A DNA stretch of 64,000 nucleotides from Kribbella qitaiheensis (GTDB lineage Bacteria > Actinomycetota > Actinomycetes > Propionibacteriales > Kribbellaceae): contig NZ_CP043661.1 of NCBI RefSeq assembly GCF_014217565.1, positions 4,464,001-4,528,000 on the forward strand, in the 5' to 3' direction. Within the stretch, counting starts at the first letter, position 1, and each line of letters opens with the position of its first letter. The notes below the pieces were generated by a model. The model saw nothing but the letters and a program-made list of their open reading frames with translations, was not told the origin of the DNA and ran no database searches. The position numbers and the translations under genes were made by a program. Of the stretch, positions 16,130 through 25,669 are shown piece after piece.

Positions 16130-19097
16130 TCCTGTCCACGTCGAAGCGTTCGCCGGGTGGCAAGGGTGCACCTACCGCCCGGCGTAAGGCCTCAGCCTCT
16201 GCCAGCAGTACTACGGCCTCGTGGCTGAGGCCGGCACCCGCCTTGGCGCCGGCAAGACCCTCCAGGGCCAGCGCGATCGCGCGTTCGTCACCGAAGCTTT
16301 TGGCCGTCGCGTAGCCCTGCTGCTGGAGCTCCAGTGCCCGCTCGTACTCCCCGCGCTGCTCGGCGATGAAGCCGAGTTGCGCGAGGATGAACGCCGTACC
16401 GGCTGTGCCGCCGACCTGCTGCAGCCAGCCGAGCCAGTTGGTGAAGTGCCGCTCGGCCTTGTCGAGGTCGCCCTGCCTGCGGGCACTCAGGCCGAGCCCG
16501 ACCTCGGCGTACTCCTCGGCAGACTTGTTGGACTGCTCGATGGCCAGCCTGCGCGCCTTCTCGTGCAGCTCGTCGGCCCGCGTGTAGTCCCCGGCGAGCA
16601 GAGCCATCCGGCCGAGCCCGGCCGTTCGCAGCGAGACCTCCGTCCACATGCCGAGGTCCTCGGCGAGCCGCGCGGACTCGGTGAGCCGCCTGGTCGCGGT
16701 CTCGTAATCGCCGGTGATCTCAGCGGCCACGATCAGCGAGTAGTTGGCCTGCTGCCGGCCCCAGCCGTCTCCCAGTTCGTCGAAGATCCCCAGGCTCCGC
16801 AGGCCGTCCTGCTGCATCGCGTCGAGGTCCGCGTGGGTCAGCGCGAGCTGCGCGCGGGTACTCAGAGCCGCGGCCAGACCCCATCGGTCGCCATGCTCGG
16901 TCATGCTCTCGATGGCCCGATCGACTCGCTGCAAGAGCAGACCGGGATCGCCGTAGGCCCACTGCGTCGCAGTAAGGAACCACTCTGCCCGTGCCTGACC
17001 TCGCGGGTCGTCCACGTCTCGGTAGAGAGCCAGGGCCCGCTCGCTCGCATCGGTGAGATTGGCGCTGTCGGCAGCGGTCGCGGCCATCCCCGCGCTCCAA
17101 GCGGTCGCCTCCGCCTGCAGCATCGGCGACGGGTTCGGCAGACCTAGTGCTGTCGTCAGCGAGCGCCGGGCTTCGCCTAGCCGGCCGCGGAGATACCAGT
17201 ACCAGGAGCAGGCGTTGACGAGGCGCAGAGCCAGCTCGGTCGCTTCGGTTCTTGCTGCATGGTCCAGGGCGGTCCGTAGGTTGGCGCTCTCCTGGTCGAG
17301 ACGCCCCAGCCACACCTGCTGCTCACGACCTCGCAGCCGCGGCTCGGCCCGCTCCGCCAGCGCAACGTAGTACGCCGCATGCCTTCGCCTGAGCCGAGTC
17401 TCTTCGCCAGCCTCAGCCAGACGTTCTAGGCTGTAGGCGGCCACCGACTCCAACAGCCGGTAGCGGCCCGCTGTGGCGACTACCAGCGATCTGTCGACGA
17501 GCTTGCCGAGCAACTCATCGGCAGGAAGGTCGCTGACCTCACCAGCGGCGTCCAGCGTGAAGCCGTCTGCGTACACGGCCAATCGCCGCAGCATCACTCG
17601 CTCCTGCTCAGCCAGCAGGTCCCAGCTCCAGTCGATGGTCGCGCGCAGCGTCCGCTGCCGCTCCGGCACGCCGCGGCCTCCCGCTAGCAGGCGGAATCGA
17701 TCGTCCAGCCGTGCAGCCAGCTCCTGCACACCCAGAGCGCGGACCCGGGTCGCGGCAAGCTCCAGCGCCAGTGGAATCCCGTCCAGCCGTCGGCAGATCG
17801 CTGCCACGGCCTCGGGATCGTTCGCGAAACCGGGCGTTGCTGCAGCCGCCCGCTCCAGGAACAGTCGTGCGGCCTCGGGCGGCTCCAGCGGCTCTACCTC
17901 CAGCAGGTGCTCACCAGCCAGACCGAGAGGCTCCCGGCTGGTGGCCAGCACCCGCAGACCGGCCGCGGCAGCGAGCAATCGTCGTACGAGGTCTGCGACC
18001 CGCTCTACGACGTGTTCGCAGTTGTCGAGCACCAGGAGGACCGGGCGGGCGGCTAAAGACTCGGCCAACCGATCGGCCAGCTCCCCGGACTCGTCGTCGC
18101 GGAGTCCCACAGTCGCTGCGATGGCATCCAGTACGTCGGGTGCGCGGACCACCGCGAGTTCCACCAGCCGTACTTCGGTCGACTGGTCCCGCCCGATCTC
18201 GAGAGCGAGCCGGGTCTTGCCGACTCCACCAGGGCCTACCAACGTCACCAACCTCGCCGCGCAGAGCAGCTCGTTGCCCTGGGCCAGGGACTTCTCCCGG
18301 CCGATCAACTCGTTCAACGGTGTTGGCAGGTTGGTCTTCGGCCGGCCGGACAGCACCGGGTCGTGCCTGAGTATCGCCTGGTGCAGAGCGGCGAGCTCAC
18401 GGCCCGGATCGGCACCCAGTTGCTCGGCCAGGGCCTCCCGCAACTCCGCGTACGCCGTTAGCGCCGCCTCCTGCTGTCCGGACCGGTACAGCGCCTTCAA
18501 CTGAGTACTGCGAAGTCGCTCGCGCAGCGGATGCCGTGCTGTCAGCTCGGCAAGCTCTCCGACCAGCTCGGCATGCTCACCCAGCTCCAGCCTGGCCTCG
18601 GCCCGTTCCTCCCAGGCAGCCAATCGCTGCTCCTCCAGGCGGTTCCGGGCAGCTCTGGCGAACTCCTCGTCCGCCACGTCGGCGTACGCCGGACCACGCC
18701 AGAGTTCCAGCGCCTCGGTGAGGCAGGCGATCCGTTCACTCAGGTCGCGAGTGGCCTGGGCGTTGGTGACGAGCAGCTCGAACTTGTTGCTGTCGACAAC
18801 TTCTGGGGAAACCTGCAGCGTGTAGCCGGCCGGGCCGTGGGCTACCAGAGCCCGCGCGCCGGGCTCAGCCCGCGCCAGCGCAGTACGGAGTTGGGAGATG
18901 CGGGCTTGGAGTGTGCCTCTCGCGTTGCGCGGCGGGTGGTCGCCCCAGAGGGCGTCGATCAGGCGGTCGGCGGAGACTGGCCGGCCGAGGTTGACCAGCA
19001 GGTTCAGTAACAGCGTGCGGACCTTGGTGTCGGGCACGGTAATCGGGTCGCCCGTCTCCGTCCGGACAAGCAGCTCGCCCAGCACCTCGAAGTACAC
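16086..19097 (-). CDS. SARP/AfsR-type regulator with BTAD, NB-ARC ATPase and TPR domains
   Basis: A 1003-residue protein. Residues 1-95 form the OmpR-like winged helix (TVPDTKVRTLLLNLLVNLGRPVS, then LWGDHPPRNARGTLQARIS), about 100-245 the BTAD domain, about 262-560 an NB-ARC-like ATPase with Walker A GPGGVGKT, Walker B PVLLVLDNCEHV and the GLAGE/LPLALEL motifs, and the rest is TPR-like helical repeats. SARP proteins activate secondary metabolism or neighbouring operons; NB-ARC/TPR parts sense ligands. It is divergent from the oxidoreductase at 19171, a likely target, and overlaps the proX end. Confidence 0.9.
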   Translation of the reverse strand: MYFEVLGELLVRTETGDPITVPDTKVRTLLLNLLVNLGRPVSADRLIDALWGDHPPRNARGTLQARISQLRTALARAEPGARALVAHGPAGYTLQVSPEVVDSNKFELLVTNAQATRDLSERIACLTEALELWRGPAYADVADEEFARAARNRLEEQRLAAWEERAEARLELGEHAELVGELAELTARHPLRERLRSTQLKALYRSGQQEAALTAYAELREALAEQLGADPGRELAALHQAILRHDPVLSGRPKTNLPTPLNELIGREKSLAQGNELLCAARLVTLVGPGGVGKTRLALEIGRDQSTEVRLVELAVVRAPDVLDAIAATVGLRDDESGELADRLAESLAARPVLLVLDNCEHVVERVADLVRRLLAAAAGLRVLATSREPLGLAGEHLLEVEPLEPPEAARLFLERAAAATPGFANDPEAVAAICRRLDGIPLALELAATRVRALGVQELAARLDDRFRLLAGGRGVPERQRTLRATIDWSWDLLAEQERVMLRRLAVYADGFTLDAAGEVSDLPADELLGKLVDRSLVVATAGRYRLLESVAAYSLERLAEAGEETRLRRRHAAYYVALAERAEPRLRGREQQVWLGRLDQESANLRTALDHAARTEATELALRLVNACSWYWYLRGRLGEARRSLTTALGLPNPSPMLQAEATAWSAGMAATAADSANLTDASERALALYRDVDDPRGQARAEWFLTATQWAYGDPGLLLQRVDRAIESMTEHGDRWGLAAALSTRAQLALTHADLDAMQQDGLRSLGIFDELGDGWGRQQANYSLIVAAEITGDYETATRRLTESARLAEDLGMWTEVSLRTAGLGRMALLAGDYTRADELHEKARRLAIEQSNKSAEEYAEVGLGLSARRQGDLDKAERHFTNWLGWLQQVGGTAGTAFILAQLGFIAEQRGEYERALELQQQGYATAKSFGDERAIALALEGLAGAKAGAGLSHEAVVLLAEAEALRRAVGAPLPPGERFDVDRITFRASRRPWPGCP

Positions 19098-19170
19098 GCC
19101 GCAACAGTAGCCAGCGGCACCGACAGCTCACCCGTAGTCGATCCGTAGCGCCTTTGGACAGCATCAAGCC

Positions 19171-20046
19171 ATGAGCACTCACGAAGCAGTCACAGTCATC
19201 GGTCTGGGCGCGATGGGAGCGACCATGGCCGAAGTGCTCCTGGCAGCAGGCCACCAGACAACCGTGTGGAACCGTACGCCGGGCCGAGCGCCGCACCTCG
19301 TCGGAGTAGAGGTAGCCACGGCCGCCGAGGCAGTAGCGGCCAGCGAGCTGGTCCTGATCAGCCAGGTGGACTACGCGGCGATGGACGAGTCACTGGCCGG
19401 TGTCGACCTCACCGGTCGAGTCCTGGTCAACCTCAGCTCCGACAGTCCGGACCGTCTGCGCGCAGCGGATCGTCTGGTTGCGGAGCGCGGCGGCACGCTG
19501 ATCACCGCAGGCATCATGGTGCCGCCACCAGGCATCGGCAAGCCCGGCTCTTACGCCTTTTACACCGGCCCTCGCCAGACGGTCGAGGCCCACCGCGAGG
19601 CGTTGGAGACGTTGGGCCGCATCGAGTACGTCGGAACCGATCCGGGGCTGGCGATGCTGTTCTACCAAGCCATGCTGAACGTGTTCTGGTCGAGCCTGAC
19701 CAGCTACTTCTACTCCGCGGCGCTGGTGGGCTCCGCCGGAGTCAGCGCCGAGGGCCTTCGTCCGTACGTGGCCGCGATGCTCGCCGACCTGACCGAGGAC
19801 GGGCCGATGGGTTTCCTGAAGATCCTCACCGCGGAGCTCGAGGCCGGCGTCTACCCGGGCGAACTGAACAGCCTCCACATGCAGGCCGTCGGCAGTGAGC
19901 ACGTCGTAGCCGCCTTCCGGCAGGCGGGCCTGGACACCAGTTTCCCGGCCGCGCTCGCCGCTGTCTTCGGCCGCGCCGAGGCCGCCGGTCTGGGCTCAGG
20001 CGGACTCGCCGGCCTGATCGAGGTGATCCGGAAGCCAGCCGCCTGA
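19171..20046 (+). CDS. NAD(P)-dependent oxidoreductase, imine-reductase/beta-hydroxyacid dehydrogenase fold
   Basis: A 291-residue enzyme with an N-terminal Rossmann fold (VTVIGLGAMGATMAEVLLAAGH, then VWNRTPGR, the Arg suggesting NADP preference) and an all-helical C-terminal domain (residues ~165-291) that forms the dimer active site. The sequence YAFYTGP and the lack of the classical catalytic Lys fit imine reductases better than 6-phosphogluconate dehydrogenase. It probably reduces a C=N or C=O bond of an unknown metabolite. The divergent SARP regulator 73 bases away may control it. Confidence 0.82.
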   Translation: MSTHEAVTVIGLGAMGATMAEVLLAAGHQTTVWNRTPGRAPHLVGVEVATAAEAVAASELVLISQVDYAAMDESLAGVDLTGRVLVNLSSDSPDRLRAADRLVAERGGTLITAGIMVPPPGIGKPGSYAFYTGPRQTVEAHREALETLGRIEYVGTDPGLAMLFYQAMLNVFWSSLTSYFYSAALVGSAGVSAEGLRPYVAAMLADLTEDGPMGFLKILTAELEAGVYPGELNSLHMQAVGSEHVVAAFRQAGLDTSFPAALAAVFGRAEAAGLGSGGLAGLIEVIRKPAA

Positions 20047-20160
20047 CACCGGGCTGAAGCGCGATCGAGGTTGTTCTGGGCAGTCGGCAACTATCACGAC
20101 GCGTTCGAGCAACGCCGACGACACGCCGGAAATCGGACAAGACCGGGTAGCGTCGGTTCC

Positions 20161-20757
20161 ATGATCATCGTGACAGCTGCACTGAAGGGCGGGGTCGGCA
20201 AGACAACCACGTCGGTGTATTTGGCCGCGCTGGCGTCTTCCAACCGTCGCACCGCAACCCTGGTCGATGCCGATCCACAAGGCAGCGCTGCCGACTGGAT
20301 CGAGAACTCCGACGACGAACACCTGGCCAGGATCGAGATCGCCGAGGCGCCGACCGAGCGCCTCCTGACCAAGGCACTGGACAAGGTTCCGCCCGAGGGC
20401 ATCGGCGTCGTCGACATGCCCCCGTCGCACGAGCGGCTGCTGAACAAGGCACTCGAGCGGGCCCGGATCGTCATCATCCCGACCCGGGTCGGCGGCGTCG
20501 AGACGCCCCGGGTCCGGGCGGTGCTGGAGCTGGTTCCGAAAGAGATCCCGGTCGGCGTGGTGATCTGTTCGGCCCGGACCTACACCCGGGCCTACCAGGA
20601 GGCCATGCAGCAGTACGCCGCGGAGGAGATCCCCGTCTGGGGCACCATCCCCGAGCGGGTCTCCATCACCGCCGGCCCGACCGGCGTCCTGGCCGAGGAC
20701 GGCCTGGAGTCCTACCGCAAGGTCTGGCGCAAGATTCTCGCCGCCGCCCGCAGCTGA
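20161..20757 (+). CDS. Orphan ParA/MinD-type ATPase
   Basis: The ATG at 20161 gives 198 residues starting directly with the deviant Walker A: MIIVTAALKGGVGKTTTSVYLA. VDADPQGSAADW follows, and VVDMPPSHERLL takes the place of Walker B. These are the motifs of small ParA ATPases, and there is no N-terminal DNA-binding extension. No parB gene or centromere-like repeat is adjacent, so it is not an obvious partition system; it may position some other cargo. A long in-frame upstream extension lacks a ribosome site and was not used. Confidence 0.85.
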   Translation: MIIVTAALKGGVGKTTTSVYLAALASSNRRTATLVDADPQGSAADWIENSDDEHLARIEIAEAPTERLLTKALDKVPPEGIGVVDMPPSHERLLNKALERARIVIIPTRVGGVETPRVRAVLELVPKEIPVGVVICSARTYTRAYQEAMQQYAAEEIPVWGTIPERVSITAGPTGVLAEDGLESYRKVWRKILAAARS

Positions 20758-20774
20758 GGCGGCCGCCGCGAGCC

Positions 20775-20804
20775 GTCCTTCCAGCCTCCCGAGGCAGGAA
20801 GGAC
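20775..20804. terminator. Bidirectional terminator hairpin
   Basis: GTCCTTCC (20775-20782) pairs with GGAAGGAC (20797-20804), and inside it GCCTC pairs with GAGGC, leaving only a two-base tip. It sits between the convergent ParA and methyltransferase genes, just 18 bases after the ParA stop. Confidence 0.65.
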
Positions 20805-20859
20805 GCTTCGGCGCGTACTACGACGCTGAGGCTTGAGGCCCGTACTACGGCCGCTCGGG

Positions 20860-21672
20860 CTAGGGCTTGATTGCGAGTGCGGCGGCGATCAGCCGCTCCC
20901 AGTCGGTCAGCTCGCCGAGCTCCCCGACCGGGCGCCACTCGGCCGCGGGCACCAGACCGGGCGGCAGGATCTCCAGCTCAGGACCGAACAGCGCCAGCAG
21001 CTCCTCGTCCGTCCGCCACCGCCCGCGCCCGAGCGAGCCCTGCAGCAACTGCTGCATCTCCGCGCTTCGCGCGTCGTTCTCGCTGCGGAAGTGACTGATG
21101 AACACGTAGCTGCCGGACGGAATCCGGTCGACCCAGAACTTGACCAGCCCGGCCGGGTCCTCGTCGTCGTTCACGTGGTGCAGGATCGCGCTGAGGATGA
21201 TCGCGACCGGCTGATCGAAGTCGATCAACTCCTGGGTTTCCGTGGCCTGGTAGATCTTCTCGGAGTCGCGCAGGTCGCCCTCGATCACCGTCGTGTGCTC
21301 GTTCTCGGCCAGCAGCGCGCGGCCATGGGTCAGGACGACCGGATCGATGTCGACGTAGACCACCTTCGCCGATGGCTGGTGGCCCTGGGCGACCTGATGG
21401 ACGTTGTCCGCGGTGGGCAGTCCGCTGCCCAGATCGATGAACTGCTTGACCCCACTGGTGACGATCTCGCGGACTGCGCGGATCAGTGCGCCGCGGTTGT
21501 CGTACGCGATGGCACGCGACCCGGGCAGGTCGTTGATGAACTTGTCCCCGAGCGCACGGTCGACAGCGAAGTTGTCCTTGCCGCCCAGCAGATAGTCGTA
21601 GGTCCGCGCGATACTCGGCTTGGTGGGATCAACGCCTGGAATCGATTGCTCCGGCGTGTCTTGCGCTGTCAT
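20860..21672 (-). CDS. SAM-dependent methyltransferase, DUF574/Methyltransf_19 family
   Basis: A 270-residue protein opening with the family hallmark VDPTKPSIARTYDYLLGGKDNFAVDR, followed by motif I FIDLGSGLPTADNVHQVA and VVYVDIDPVV. These proteins are abundant in actinobacteria and bind SAM, but substrates are mostly unknown. It stands alone, convergent with ParA and co-directional with the ROK gene 72 bases upstream. Confidence 0.88.
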   Translation of the reverse strand: MTAQDTPEQSIPGVDPTKPSIARTYDYLLGGKDNFAVDRALGDKFINDLPGSRAIAYDNRGALIRAVREIVTSGVKQFIDLGSGLPTADNVHQVAQGHQPSAKVVYVDIDPVVLTHGRALLAENEHTTVIEGDLRDSEKIYQATETQELIDFDQPVAIILSAILHHVNDDEDPAGLVKFWVDRIPSGSYVFISHFRSENDARSAEMQQLLQGSLGRGRWRTDEELLALFGPELEILPPGLVPAAEWRPVGELGELTDWERLIAAALAIKP

Positions 21673-21744
21673 CGCGAACTAACCTTCCAGGTCAACTGAG
21701 GTCTGGCTTCACTCTATGCGATTGATCGGCGACACAGCAGCCGG

Positions 21745-22956
21745 TCAGCGTTGCAGTGGTGGTTCGCCGCGGACGTAGGAGCGGATCACCGTGGCGGCCG
21801 CGCCGCGGGCCCAGTCGTCGAAGGTGTGCGAGCGGAGCATCAGGGTGCAGTCACCGGCGGCACCGAAGGCGTGTTTGGCGAACGCCTGCCGCATCCGCTG
21901 GTCGTACAGGTCGTAGTCCGCGACCCCCTCGCCCGCGATCACGACCAGCTCCGGCCCGACCAGGTTCACCATCGCGGCCAGCGCGGATCCGATCACCTCG
22001 CCGGCCCGGTCGAACGCCTCCCGGGCATGCGCGTCACCGGCGCGCGCGAGCTCGATCGCCCCGGACAGATCCAGCTCCGGCTGCCCGGTCGTCTCCCGGA
22101 CCCGCGCGAGGATCGCGTCCGACGAAGCCACCGTCTCCACGCAACCACGCCGGCCGCAGGTGCAGACGAGATCTCCCGGCGCGAGCGGCAGGTGCCCGAG
22201 TTCGCCCGAGACGCCGTGCGCGCCCGAAACCACCTCGCCGTTGACGTAGAGCCCGCAGCCGACCCCGGATCCGATCGTCACCACCGCGAACGAGTCCGCG
22301 TCGACGCCCACCCCGAACCAGTGCTCGGTCACCGTCAACGCCCGTACGTCGTTGGACACGACCACCGGCACCCGCAGCTTCTCGCCCAGCGGAGTCGCGA
22401 CCGGCACGTCCCGCCAACCCATGAACGGCGAATCCCGGACCACTCCGTGCAGAGTGTCCACATCGCCGGAGACCGCGACGCCGATGCCGATCAACGGACC
22501 GGACGGGTCCGCCTCGTCGTCCAGCGTGTCCATCAGCTCGGTCGCGAGCGACGCGAGTTGCTCGATCACCGTCGCCGCGGACAGGTCCGTCAGTTGCTGG
22601 TGCCGGACCGCGAGGATGCCGGCCTTGAAGTCGGTGGTCACGCCGATCAGGTCGGTCGGAGTCACCTTCAGCCCGATCACCGAGACGCTGTCGGCGACCA
22701 CCGTCAGCGGACTCACCGGTCGCCCGATGCCCAGCTCGGGCCGGCCCTCGGCCGCGTCCTCGGCCAGGGCCTGCTGGTCCGTCACGAACCCGGCCTCGAT
22801 CAGAGGTGCGACGGCCTTCGTCACGGCCGCCTGGGAGAGTCCGGTCCGGCGGGCGATCTGGACCCGCGGGATCGGGCCCTGGGTGAGGATCTTGGTCAGC
22901 ACCTCGACCCCGGCCGGCGTACCGAGCGGTAGCGGGCGGTTCAGGCGCTTGGACAT
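21745..22956 (-). CDS. ROK-family transcriptional regulator
   Basis: A 403-residue regulator. Residues ~10-75 are a winged helix (IPRVQIARRTGLSQAAVTKAVAPLIEAG) and the remainder is a ROK kinase-like fold with the zinc site CTCGRRGCVE and the phosphate loop VVTIGSGVGCGLYVNG. ROK repressors respond to sugars or sugar phosphates. There is no sugar operon next to it; targets may be remote or itself. Confidence 0.9.
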   Translation of the reverse strand: MSKRLNRPLPLGTPAGVEVLTKILTQGPIPRVQIARRTGLSQAAVTKAVAPLIEAGFVTDQQALAEDAAEGRPELGIGRPVSPLTVVADSVSVIGLKVTPTDLIGVTTDFKAGILAVRHQQLTDLSAATVIEQLASLATELMDTLDDEADPSGPLIGIGVAVSGDVDTLHGVVRDSPFMGWRDVPVATPLGEKLRVPVVVSNDVRALTVTEHWFGVGVDADSFAVVTIGSGVGCGLYVNGEVVSGAHGVSGELGHLPLAPGDLVCTCGRRGCVETVASSDAILARVRETTGQPELDLSGAIELARAGDAHAREAFDRAGEVIGSALAAMVNLVGPELVVIAGEGVADYDLYDQRMRQAFAKHAFGAAGDCTLMLRSHTFDDWARGAAATVIRSYVRGEPPLQR

Positions 22957-22992
22957 GGGAGAAAACTACCGGCTATCAGCCACCAGCACCTG

Positions 22993-23880
22993 CTACTGAC
23001 GGGCCGGGGTGAGCGTCGGCGAGGCCAGCGCCCAGCGGATCGTGCGGGTCAGGCCGCTGCCGGCCACCCGGACCATGGTGCTCTCCGCCAGCGGCAGGTA
23101 AGGCAACCGCAGCGGCCAACGGCTCCACGACGGCAACAATCCAACCGCCGCCGCGGTCAGCACCCCGTACGCCGGGCGAGCGGCCAAGGGCACCGGAGGA
23201 TGCACCAGGATGAACCGCGCCGCCTCCCGAGCCTCCGTCGTACCGCGTAGCTCGGGCCGGTACGACTCCAAGGTCGCCCGTAGCTCCGCCTCGGTAGTGG
23301 GCGGATCTAAAACCCCCAGTGCGCGAGCCACTCGTGCCGTGTCCTCCACATAGCCGTCTCGCTCGGCAGCGTCGAGCGGCGCAGCGCCGTATCGCTGGTG
23401 AGCGGCCAGGAAGCTGTCCACCTCCGCGACGTGCACCCACTTGAGCAGGTGAGGGTCCGATGCCCGGTAGGGCGTCCCGTCCGGACTGGTGCCGCGCACT
23501 CGCTCGTGCACTGCCTTGACCCGGGCGATGGCCTCCTCGGCGTCCGGCGCAGCGCCGTACGTCGTGATGGCCAGGAAGTAGCTGGTGCGTTGCAGCCTGC
23601 CCCACGGGTCACCGCGATAGCCGGAGTGCGCCGAAACCGCAGCCATCGCGAGTGGGTGGAGCGACTGCAGCAGGAGCGCCCGCAGCCCACCCGCGAACAT
23701 CGAGGCGTCGCCGTGCACGCGCCGGATCGGCCGGTCCGGCGCGAACCACCTAGGACCGGGGGTGCTGTGGACCCGGTCCCGCTCGGCCGACGGATCCGGC
23801 CCGGCCACCTTCGTCAGGATCATCCGGGCCAGGCCGTCCCGCATCGGGTCCAGCAGATTCAGTCGTGACGTGATTGCCAT
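22993..23880 (-). CDS. Oxygenase MpaB-family protein (DUF2236)
   Basis: A 295-residue protein with the family core: HGDASMFAGGLRALLLQSLHPLAM, then SGYRGDPWGRLQRTSYFLAITTYG, and LKWVHVAEVDSFLAAHQRYG. The conserved His residues are thought to bind b-type haem, as in the MpaB' and latex-clearing protein relatives. The reaction here is unknown. It follows the PHP gene on the same strand by 39 bases and may be co-transcribed with it. Confidence 0.85.
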   Translation of the reverse strand: MAITSRLNLLDPMRDGLARMILTKVAGPDPSAERDRVHSTPGPRWFAPDRPIRRVHGDASMFAGGLRALLLQSLHPLAMAAVSAHSGYRGDPWGRLQRTSYFLAITTYGAAPDAEEAIARVKAVHERVRGTSPDGTPYRASDPHLLKWVHVAEVDSFLAAHQRYGAAPLDAAERDGYVEDTARVARALGVLDPPTTEAELRATLESYRPELRGTTEAREAARFILVHPPVPLAARPAYGVLTAAAVGLLPSWSRWPLRLPYLPLAESTMVRVAGSGLTRTIRWALASPTLTPARQ

Positions 23881-23919
23881 ACGACCAGTCTCCCCACCAC
23901 TCCAACCCCTCGACCATGC

Positions 23920-25585
23920 TCAACGAACCACGTCCACGAAGACGGGATTCGTATAGAGCCAGGTGTCCAGCCAGGGATCGCCGTCGGCCGGCGGGTGCTG
24001 GATCGGCCCAGCGGGGTCGATCTGGCGGCCCAGGTACCCCGCTCCGTTCCGCTTGCCGTCGCTGCCGCGCAGCCGCAGGTAGTGCGATCGGTCGGCCCGG
24101 CCCAGCGGGATCCGCAGCGTGTAGGTGCCGGTCTTGCGCTGTACGTCGAGCTGCTCGACCACCCGCGTGTCCGGTGCCTTCCAGCTGTCGCGGTCCTTGG
24201 CGGCACCGGTCACGATGCCCCGGATCACGTCCAGGTGGGCCAGCCTCGGCAGCACGCCGTGGAAGTTCGGCCGGGTCGCGCTGGTCACGGTGACCCGTAG
24301 CTCGAGTCGCTCGGTGCGGCGAACCTTCAAGCGACCACCCAAGGTCACACCGCGCTGCTTGGACCCGGCAGGAGCAACTCGTACGTCGATGTCGTCGACC
24401 AGCTGGCCGTGGTCCACCCAGACCCGTCCGGCGCGCAGCCCGGCCATCACGTCCAGGTAGCCGTACCGGGTGACACCGACGTGAGTCCGGCTGAACTGAC
24501 CGGGCCAGAAGTCGCTGCCGGCCTGCGGCGTACCGGCGTCGGTCGGGGACGGCTTCCAGCCGAGCGAGTCGAAGTTCTGCCCGGGCGGGAACTCGCCGTC
24601 CTTCCAGGTGTCCCAGATGGTCCGGTGGTTGTCGCTGTTGGAGGTGATCGAGAACAGCCGGCCCTCGGCGAGCAGGGAGTCCCACAGCCCGCCCACGGTC
24701 GCGGTGGCCCAGTCGAAGCCGCCGTACGTGCGGTACGCATCGACCGGATAGCCCGCCCAGCTCCCAGCGCCCGGGTTGTTGGTGTACTCGCCGCGCTGGT
24801 TGGTCGTAGTACCGCGGAACGCGCACCAGGCCGGGTCCGCGTCGCCCTGCGAACCAGGTGCGCCCTCCATGCCGATGCAGACGCCGCTGTCGCGCCAGGC
24901 CCGGAGCTCGTGCGGCGAATCGATCCCCAGCCGCATCGGATGGTTGGCGAACACCAGGACGTCGTCGACGAACCTGGTCCGCTTCTGCTCGGCGAGCCAG
25001 CTCAGTGCCTTCACCGCGTGCTGCTCGTTCTCGGGAGTGTCCGCCGAGCGGTTGGTGAGCTTGCCGTCGTACTCGCGCTCGAACTGCTGCAGCAAGGCGA
25101 CGTTGTTCGCACCGGGCGCGACCAGGACCGTGCCGTGCTCGGCGGCGGGGAGGTACCACTCCAGCCCCTGGAACACGAGCATCCGCGGGTTCTCCGCCCG
25201 AGCCTTGAGCACCTCGGCGTTCTCCGCCTGCGCACCCTTGTCCGCGTGCCCGAAGTTGCTGTGCTCGGTGAACGCCATCCAGTCCAGCCCGAACTGCGAC
25301 CCGCGGCAACGCCAGCTGACTGAAGTCGTACTTCGCGTCGTGGCTGTACCGGCTGTGCACATGGTGATCCCCGACCAGATAAACCAGGTCAGGATCATCC
25401 CCGTACTGCGAACTGCTCTCGGCCGCGGCGGCCTCGCTTGTCCCCAGTACGCCGGCAGCGGCGAACCCGGCTCCCAGCAACCCGGCCCGCCGGATCAACC
25501 CACGCCGCGAAAACCCCTGCGGATCCAGCTCCTCCTCGGGCACGGCCGGATCGGCCCACTCGGGAACCTGCTGCTCAGACGTCAT
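23920..25585 (-). pseudogene. Tat-exported PHP-domain metallophosphoesterase, frameshifted
   Basis: The true start is the ATG at 25585 behind AGGAGGG. The N-terminus carries a Tat signal (SRRGLIRRAGLLGAGFA) and then the PHP metal motif DHHVHSRYSHD. At about 25300-25302 the frame shifts; the remaining ~460 residues (FGLDWMAFTEHSNFGH..., FANHPMRLGI, ITSNSDNH) continue in another frame to 23920. Deleting one C from the CCC there restores one protein of about 554 residues reading LALPRSQFGLDWMAF. It is therefore either a sequencing slip or a fresh pseudogene. The product would be an extracytoplasmic phosphoesterase of unknown substrate. Confidence 0.8.
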
Positions 25586-25669
25586 GGCGGAATACCCTCC
25601 TTGTGCTGACAAGCCACTGTCAAGGCACCGCATGACGTGAAGATGTTCCCCGGATGAACTACCGGCGGA

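Noticed and set aside
14264..16171. 635-aa minus-strand open frame
   Set aside because: Antisense shadow of the proW/proX genes, rich in Arg, His and Gln, with no recognisable domain.
14188..16314. 708-aa plus-strand open frame
   Set aside because: It is the out-of-frame shadow of the betaine permease and binding-protein genes; Arg/Gly/Asp-rich with no motif.
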